Assembly: GCA_947579605.1 (NCBI GenBank) | Contig: OX388318.1 | Location: forward strand, 1,798,001 to 1,862,000 | DNA length: 64,000 nt | Reading direction: 5' to 3' | Origin: Athripsodes cinereus | Lineage: Eukaryota; Arthropoda; Insecta; Trichoptera; Leptoceridae | Shown here: piece after piece, positions 62,301 to 64,000 of the stretch | Layout: the number at the start of each line of letters is the position of its first letter | Numbering within the stretch: the stretch's first letter is position 1 | The notes under the pieces: generated by a model | What the model was told of the DNA's origin: nothing | Database searches by the model: none | Seen by the model: the letters and a program-made list of their open reading frames with translations, nothing else | Made by a program: the position numbers and the translations under genes

Positions 62301-63222
62301 TATTACAAATACCATCCAATGTGTAAATACCTTGTGTGTTCAGCTTCCCAGCAAACCGGCACCCAGATTGGCAGCAGCCTCACCCCCCAAATCCAAGTCT
62401 CCCATGGACTTCACCGAAGACCCCTTCAGAGACTACAGATACGAAGATCCGTTCAATCTTGACGACCCTTTCTCCGACACCGTTGACTCCTCCAAGAAGC
62501 AGCCAGCTCAGGAATCATTTGGAGCTTTCAGTACCCTCCCGTCAACAAAATCTTCTGTCCGTACTTTAAACAATAACAATACAAGCAACAGTTTTGCCGC
62601 TTTTGATGCAGACGACTTCTTTTCAGCTTCTAACAACAAAGAAAAGAACAATAACGATTCGTTTGGAGGTAGACAGTCTGTTCCTTTACCAAGTAATGAC
62701 CCTTTCAGTAAAAGTGGACGCGTCTCTGCTCCTATTCCAAATAACAATAGCAGTTTATCTTGGGCTACTTGGGAAGAGAGTAGTAACACAACAAATAACG
62801 ATAATTGGGCAACAACTGATAGCTGGGCAAACTCTACAACGGTTTCAAACAATAATAACAACATCAATACGTCTAAAACATCCAGTCAGTTCAACACTTG
62901 GAGTACGAGCAGTAGCAAGACTAAGTTAGAATTACCAGGGAAGAAAGAGAAAAAGGAAAAATCACCGAAACCCAGCAGATCTTTCACGCAGGCGTTGCAT
63001 TTAGGCAGACACAAGAACAAATCCAAGACATCTGCTAATAATAGTACCAATAATTCCTCGTCTAGTCAATCCACAGCTACCGCCCAAGATCTGTCATGGC
63101 AAGAACAGCTGTCTTGGGCCGAAGAGGAAAGCAAACGGATGGAAGAGGAAAGGAGGAAGACTCAGGAAGTGGAGGAAAGGCAATTGAAACTGGCCATAGA
63201 ACTCAGTATGAGGAATCAGTAG
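29306..63222 (+). CDS. Eps15: Eps15 endocytic adaptor, 16 exons
   Basis: Exons: 29306-29332, 29788-29832, 31995-32129, 32636-32734, 38054-38191, 39173-39283, 39590-39826, 40151-40326, 41045-41216, 49033-49281, 52552-52749, 52847-53014, 53237-53419, 54761-54868, 55795-55989, 62344-63222. All introns are GT-AG; all are phase 0 except intron 8 (phase 2). The 1,039-residue product has EH1 (about 10-102), EH2 (103-200, EF-loop DQDKDGMLDRHE), a Pro/Arg/Ser-rich linker (205-255) and EH3 (270-362, EF-loop DKDMDGFVSGME). A coiled coil (about 385-560) follows, then eleven DPF motifs that bind AP-2, and two C-terminal UIM-like helices ending LAIELSMRN. Eps15 scaffolds clathrin-coated pits and binds NPF proteins and ubiquitinated cargo. 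Intron 9 (7.8 kb) contains another gene on the opposite strand. Small alternative exons in the 6.3-kb last intron cannot be excluded. Confidence 0.95.
30265..30515 (-). repeat. Family T repeat in Eps15 intron 2
   Basis: A nearly full-length but diverged copy (ggacattcaggatgggtggc and gagtgggagatctattcttt are recognisable). Confidence 0.7.
30617..30945 (+). mobile_element. Possible solo LTR with primer-binding site
   Basis: A polyadenylation signal (caataaaag near 30836) and an end followed at once by ttggtgaccccaacatgat resemble a Gypsy-type LTR and its tRNA primer-binding site. The ttggtgaccc motif recurs at about 30978. The 5' boundary and target duplication were not found, so limits are approximate. 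Confidence 0.4.
30990..31395 (+). pseudogene. LINE 3' end (Jockey-like)
   Basis: A short frame at 31017-31208 (KHSIINRLHILGNKFNNLID) has the look of a Jockey-type C-terminus. It is followed by a 3' UTR ending in (aaata)n at about 31390. Class assignment is tentative. Confidence 0.45.
31430..31800. other. Eps15 intron 2 segment, GC-richer, unclassified
   Basis: Several overlapping short frames occur on both strands but none has a recognisable product. It may be retroelement-derived leader or gag sequence. Confidence 0.3.
32245..32365 (-). repeat. Degenerate tRNA-derived SINE
   Basis: On the minus strand the cgcccggtagcttaaaaggac and gagtttaagtccc blocks look like decayed polymerase III boxes. 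It is a single copy in this window. Confidence 0.45.
32990..33235. repeat. Dispersed repeat, copy 1
   Basis: The stretch from ggggtatggtatgcactgcg to tctacccagtgtct matches 51615-51785 closely. It is probably a LINE 3' region, but no protein is readable. Confidence 0.6.
33882..34504. mobile_element. pogo/Tigger-like MITE, TA-flanked
   Basis: The ends cagtgaaacctcttatc and agaggtttcactg are inverted and TA lies on both sides (33880-33881 and 34505-34506). Inside, a second inverted motif pair (cgttccttgaataa and tcccttcaataac) extends the similarity. Confidence 0.65.
34870..35080. other. Eps15 intron 4 spacer
   Basis: No gene is seen. aaggttccccaacta near 34877 resembles a hAT-type terminus but no partner end was found. 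Confidence 0.3.
35080..35480 (-). pseudogene. LINE C-terminal fragment split by a MITE
   Basis: It is a second copy of the lineage at 22602-22885 (catataggtgtctcttgatc and cgcgatggtgataagc are shared). It resumes after the MITE with ggacgcctgatgtttcgg. Confidence 0.7.
35203..35399. mobile_element. MITE with ~50-bp terminal inverted repeats
   Basis: The arms gcctgagtcaataacacact and gtgtgttattgactcaggc continue inward for about 50 bp with few differences. The paralogous LINE at 22602-22885 has the uninterrupted sequence, which gives the empty site. Confidence 0.85.
35986..36538. mobile_element. pogo/Tigger-like MITE with a LINE scrap inside
   Basis: The ends cagtaaaacctcgata and tgaggttttactg are inverted. 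TA precedes the left end; TG follows the right. A LINE-like remnant at about 36110-36240 (tggaggaggctggtttctgc) lies inside it. Confidence 0.6.
36545..38053. other. Rest of Eps15 intron 4
   Basis: It is AT-rich with no supported exon or bounded element. Confidence 0.45.
38325..38400 (+). repeat. Family C SINE, head only
   Basis: Box B-like gggttcgactcccgg is followed by the family's caaatgaagaata block. Confidence 0.55.
38500..38800. repeat. Degenerate LINE-like sequence
   Basis: The cagggcagaaaccagtctgc block at 38590 is an inverted cousin of the LINE remnants at 25240, 36190 and 43790. No frame survives. Confidence 0.4.
38852..38940 (-). repeat. Family B SINE, head only
   Basis: It spans the tRNA-like half from accgacgaatt back to tgccggcacctggg. 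The body is missing. Confidence 0.7.
40360..40600 (+). repeat. Family C SINE, lacking the first part
   Basis: It begins just after the exon 8 donor of Eps15, with box B gggttcgattcccgg. It continues through gtgttacatgtatatgtgtt to the gactagctcgctctgt block. Confidence 0.75.
41325..41485 (-). pseudogene. LINE 3' fragment
   Basis: In reverse it matches the tail and last codons of the 1845-3310 LINE lineage (accctcacgtcttatcccaa). Confidence 0.65.
41687..48223 (-). CDS. Ig-domain membrane protein, FAM187-like, nested in Eps15
   Basis: Exons in transcript order: 48223-48109, 47752-47616, 46929-46744, 46653-about 46365, 45623-45517, 44043-43868, 43013-42852, 41942-41687. All phases agree except at the exon 4/5 junction. 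The product has a signal peptide (MRKSAVILLIILSVIV), a first Ig-like domain (LLSCNIC to DAGVYTC), a YTKWTPWSLCSTC block and several further cysteines. A second Ig-like domain (IVIEC to DSGSYSCW) follows, then one transmembrane helix (SSILSFIICGVLGAVLLFC) and a short cytoplasmic tail. This order resembles FAM187 family proteins; the name is tentative and the role is unknown. Exon 4 runs into an in-frame TAA immediately before its phase-matched donor, at the border of a Harbinger-like MITE, so the join of exons 4 and 5 is unresolved. Confidence 0.8.
42190..42850. other. Intron 7 of the nested Ig gene, AT-rich
   Basis: I see no further exon. A partly palindromic tract lies between about 42470 and 42600 (gaaagggaca and tgtcccttt-like pieces), possibly an old MITE. 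Confidence 0.35.
43055..43545. repeat. Cluster of three family T copies
   Basis: A full-length minus copy (43055-43310) is followed by a short minus copy (43311-43402) and a plus copy (43403-43545). All three lie between exons 6 and 7 of the nested Ig gene. Confidence 0.75.
43735..43862 (+). repeat. LINE C-terminal remnant
   Basis: It carries gtcatgggaagacgtgactc, then ggcagaggctggtttctagc and ttcagagaggagcat, shared with 25240 and 36190. It abuts the exon 6 donor side of the nested gene. Confidence 0.5.
44050..44450 (+). repeat. Old LINE 3' tail
   Basis: The stretch ccgggttagttggaaaacgt to agaataaaataaataaataa (44279-44418) looks like a LINE 3' UTR with an A-rich tail. No protein can be read. 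Confidence 0.4.
44569..45493. mobile_element. Non-autonomous hAT element, exact 8-bp duplication
   Basis: The ends cagaggcg and cgcctctg are inverted, and atttcaac occurs on both sides (44561-44568 and 45494-45501). It is 925 bp long with no transposase. It sits in intron 5 of the nested Ig gene, 23 bp beyond the exon 5 donor. Confidence 0.85.
46009..46365. mobile_element. PIF/Harbinger-like MITE touching exon 4 of the nested gene
   Basis: The ends ggttatgttcacat (46009-46022) and atgtgaacttaacc (46352-46365) are inverted. They are flanked by the 3-bp duplication tta (46006-46008 and 46366-46368), the pattern of PIF/Harbinger elements. A family B SINE half (46263-46352) is nested just inside its right end. 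Confidence 0.75.
46263..46352 (+). repeat. Family B SINE, 3' half, inside the Harbinger-like MITE
   Basis: It runs from cacaagcttttagcttactg to its poly-A tail, directly against the MITE's right inverted repeat. Confidence 0.8.
46990..47135 (-). repeat. Family C SINE
   Basis: In reverse it shows the tRNA-like head (gtacagaggtaatattcttg) and the cctgggtctgggtgttacat body. Confidence 0.75.
47459..47588 (-). repeat. Family B SINE, short form
   Basis: The gtcggtagcctagagtcttg head lacks about ten bases of the usual box A region. The box B analogue is ggttcaaaccc. Confidence 0.7.
47832..48008 (+). repeat. Family B SINE, full length
   Basis: It begins gagttcttcggtagcctgga and ends with the gggtttatatcaaaaaccc block and an A/T-rich tail. 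It lies in intron 1 of the nested gene. Confidence 0.8.
48353..48545 (-). repeat. Family T 3' end followed by A/T-only sequence
   Basis: The accatcacggcacatcccac block (48359-48415) leads into about 110 bases made almost only of A and T. Confidence 0.65.
48729..48985 (-). repeat. Family T repeat, near full length
   Basis: It runs from the tail (ctactactataccatctctg) to the tttaccgaggactccatg head. It ends about 48 bp before Eps15 exon 10. Confidence 0.75.
49303..49540 (-). repeat. Family T repeat
   Basis: It starts 22 bp after Eps15 exon 10; cacagcatttcccacaagtg marks the tail end. Confidence 0.75.
49550..49725 (+). pseudogene. LINE fragment, highly degenerate
   Basis: Traces of the agaatgaaaatat and tttggacgtgtggagcgaatg blocks of the GHVERM region remain. 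Confidence 0.45.
49726..50698. other. Eps15 intron 10 segment, nothing bounded
   Basis: No gene is seen. A LINE-tail-like tacctcactagggaagcagc motif lies near 50590. Confidence 0.4.
50699..50945 (+). repeat. Family C tRNA-derived SINE, best copy
   Basis: A perfect box A (tggctcagagg, 50709-50719) and a box B (ggtttgattcc, 50752-50762) are followed by the full body ending near the gaaactagctcgatctgtgt block. Confidence 0.85.
51175..51312 (-). repeat. Family T repeat, 5' half
   Basis: gacattcaggatgcgtggc to gtggactccacgg; no tail. Confidence 0.65.
51615..51870. repeat. Dispersed repeat, copy 2
   Basis: The better-preserved relative of 32990-33235. It continues further through gcctgaatcccacggcatcg. 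Confidence 0.6.
51895..52150 (+). repeat. Family T repeat, full-length reference copy
   Basis: It runs from tgccgtggagcacccggtaa through the fourfold landmark order (gtgtcctgtaaaaggcaa, catcctgaatgtcttga, ggcacggagaagacag, ggttaccccacttgtgggat) to gacggtatagtagtagtag. Confidence 0.85.
53485..53740 (+). repeat. ~37-bp minisatellite
   Basis: About six to seven units containing ttatttgacattgtgtaa and ttgttatgttacatta repeat in tandem. They start about 65 bp after the Eps15 exon 13 donor. Confidence 0.8.
53745..54500. repeat. Tandem 20-bp motifs in two opposed halves
   Basis: Left half: gcagcagaattattatttg units at about 53940-54015 with looser relatives upstream. Right half (about 54300-54480): motifs on the opposite strand (tgctgctcatttatttattt, ttatgctggtcg). 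A direct repeat of ccttcggatccacatga lies near 54045 and 54062. No class is assigned. Confidence 0.6.
55135..55262 (-). repeat. Family T repeat, 3' half
   Basis: ctactacaccgtcacggcat to gacattcaggatgggtggc; well preserved. Confidence 0.75.
55490..55735 (+). repeat. Family C SINE, headless
   Basis: It begins near ttcaaattgttctcgatctg and continues to gtgaattgtctatacgtgtt. An extra AT-rich stretch (about 55577-55630) interrupts the body. Confidence 0.65.
56185..56325 (+). repeat. Family T repeat, degenerate
   Basis: The acgcacccatccttaatgcc and catttgtggaatataccatg blocks are recognisable, with a (taa)n end. Confidence 0.6.
56329..56512 (+). repeat. Family B SINE, full length
   Basis: It follows directly on the family T copy and reads gagttcgtcagtagcctgga through box B-like ggttcgatacc to a poly-A end. 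Confidence 0.8.
56515..58585. other. Eps15 last intron, AT-rich, no exon supported
   Basis: No splice-bounded frame fits Eps15. A block at about 56770-56850 (gtgtcgtttacgtgccaaag) recurs at 59425-59470 as part of LINE remnants. Confidence 0.4.
58590..58695 (+). repeat. Family B SINE, degenerate
   Basis: gatcccagatgctggcaaac and tctgtgaaaggtgtataaaa are recognisable. Confidence 0.55.
59166..59490 (-). pseudogene. LINE C-terminal remnant
   Basis: An 81-codon minus frame at 59242-59487 (VLWHINDTLLLSNNK, LQVFRSARQMQTMVNC and LSLKEVEQYASLRGCA) is followed by a 3' UTR with a (ataaat)n end. It looks like the end of a LINE protein, but the clade is not recognised. Confidence 0.5.
59493..59873. mobile_element. 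MITE family E, copy 2 (inverted)
   Basis: It is the reverse-orientation relative of 9401-9792. tctacgctggagcgaaatta stands at the left and tgcgctccagcatacagata at the right. Confidence 0.7.
60365..60725 (+). pseudogene. LINE 3' fragment, decayed
   Basis: It is related to the 20945-21465 element (gtaacagtgatatacgagag, ttctgcctacctcgcaagag, gtatgtatg tail). Several frameshifts are present. Confidence 0.7.
60726..62343. other. 3' part of the last Eps15 intron
   Basis: It is T-rich. A 105-codon frame at 61607-61924 has no recognisable product and no matching splice phase. The acceptor used for exon 16 is the CAG at 62341-62343. An alternative AG at 62220-62221 would leave the frame out of phase. 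Confidence 0.45.
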
Positions 63223-63257
63223 CGATGAAGGGGCTCCAACGTTCAAACCTTCTGCTA

Positions 63258-63263
63258 AATAAA
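63258..63263 (+). terminator. Candidate Eps15 polyadenylation signal
   Basis: AATAAA lies 36 bases after the stop codon. It may be a proximal signal only, as the 3' UTR could extend. Confidence 0.4.
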
Positions 63264-63844
63264 TATCATTATTATAACGTATAACTATCAATGGCACTGT
63301 AGTAAAAAATGTTGGTTGAGCGTATCTTGTTATGCAGAAACAAATGGTTTCAGAAAAAATTCTATTGGTCGTACTCACGAAAGAAAATGCGAACTAAGAC
63401 TTACTAAACTAACCCTGACAAAATGAAAAACCTCATACACCAAACTTATCATCTATTCAATATTACGCGGAATTGTAACATTCATGAAGAATATAATAAT
63501 TTCAAGTCTCTGACAAAATTCTATGAGTTCTGCAGTTATTACTATGAGTTTTTTTCTGCAAAATATTTAAGAGACTGGACTCTAAAGTTGTAAGGTTTAA
63601 ATCTATGAATGTGGCGTCATTTTATTAGGTCTAACGGTTGAAATAGCTTTTTTACACCTTTGTGAGTACGGCTATAAGAAAATATTGTTGGTATACAAAA
63701 GAAACATAGTATGTTCTTTAACTTGTCTTAGCTACGGGATAACTGTCATTTTTATTGTTTTCTATTTTGTTCTGTTCTGTTCTCAAACACTAGGAGATTA
63801 AAAACTTTAAAGGCGATTGTATCATGATTGAGTTCATGGACTTA
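63264..63844. other. Downstream of Eps15, no gene seen
   Basis: AT-rich sequence with no supported feature. Confidence 0.4.
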
Positions 63845-64000
63845 GTAGATATCTTACTCTCGTGCCGTATCCCAAGTGGGGTTGGCAAAGAGGTTGGAAA
63901 ACCACACAGCTCTGCCCTTACATACTTCTTTTGCTACCTTCACATTCATACAATTTCTTGTACATGCACGTCGCATTCTCTTGTCATTGAGAATTTGATC
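63845..64000 (-). pseudogene. LINE 3' fragment running off the right edge
   Basis: In reverse it matches the tail of the 1845-3310 lineage (gtgccgtatcccaagtgggg) and its last codons. It continues past position 64000. Confidence 0.7.

Noticed and set aside
62222..62343. Alternative, longer Eps15 exon 16 using the AG at 62220-62221
   Set aside because: It would leave two extra bases, out of phase with exon 15. The CAG at 62341-62343 fits.
62508..62867. 119-codon minus ORF
   Set aside because: It is a shadow of the Asn/Ser-rich Eps15 coding exon.

Overview
The window looks like nuclear DNA of an insect, most likely a moth or butterfly. It is AT-rich, genes are split by long introns, and non-coding DNA is packed with SINEs, LINE 3' ends, Helitrons ending in CTAG-T and hAT, Harbinger and pogo-like miniature elements typical of Lepidoptera. 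No plasmid, phage or bacterial feature is present.

Five protein genes are supported. (1) 4408-7921 (+): the last four exons of a chitin deacetylase-like protein; its 5' exons lie off the left edge. (2) 10030-17336 (-): a complete four-exon UDP-glycosyltransferase of 545 codons, possibly UGT33-like. (3) 27520-28614 (-): an intronless protein with six C2H2 zinc fingers. (4) 29306-63222 (+): a complete 16-exon Eps15 endocytic adaptor of 1,039 residues (three EH domains, coiled coil, DPF motifs, C-terminal ubiquitin-interacting motifs). It fills the right half of the window. (5) 41687-48223 (-): an eight-exon membrane protein with Ig domains, resembling FAM187, lying inside Eps15 intron 9 on the opposite strand. 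Genes 3 and 4 diverge from a shared gap of about 690 bp. Apart from that and the nesting of gene 5 in gene 4, the genes show no obvious shared pathway.

The rest is layered mobile DNA. Names used below: family T is a ~250 bp SINE-like repeat ending in a (TAG)n tail, with about 25 copies or pieces. Families B and C are tRNA-derived SINEs with recognisable polymerase III boxes. LINE 3' ends from at least five lineages are scattered throughout, all 5'-truncated or broken.

The most interesting points are: the 3' end of family T closely matches the 3' end of the RTE-like LINE in the same window, suggesting a SINE/LINE partnership; nested insertions can be dated by target duplications (104-1340, 19509-20451, 20873-21588, 35203-35399); and the nested Ig gene has a Harbinger-like MITE exactly at the end of exon 4, where an in-frame stop and a phase-matched splice donor coincide.

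All exon borders were read by eye from splice consensus and codon phase. They agree internally except for exon 4 of the nested gene.
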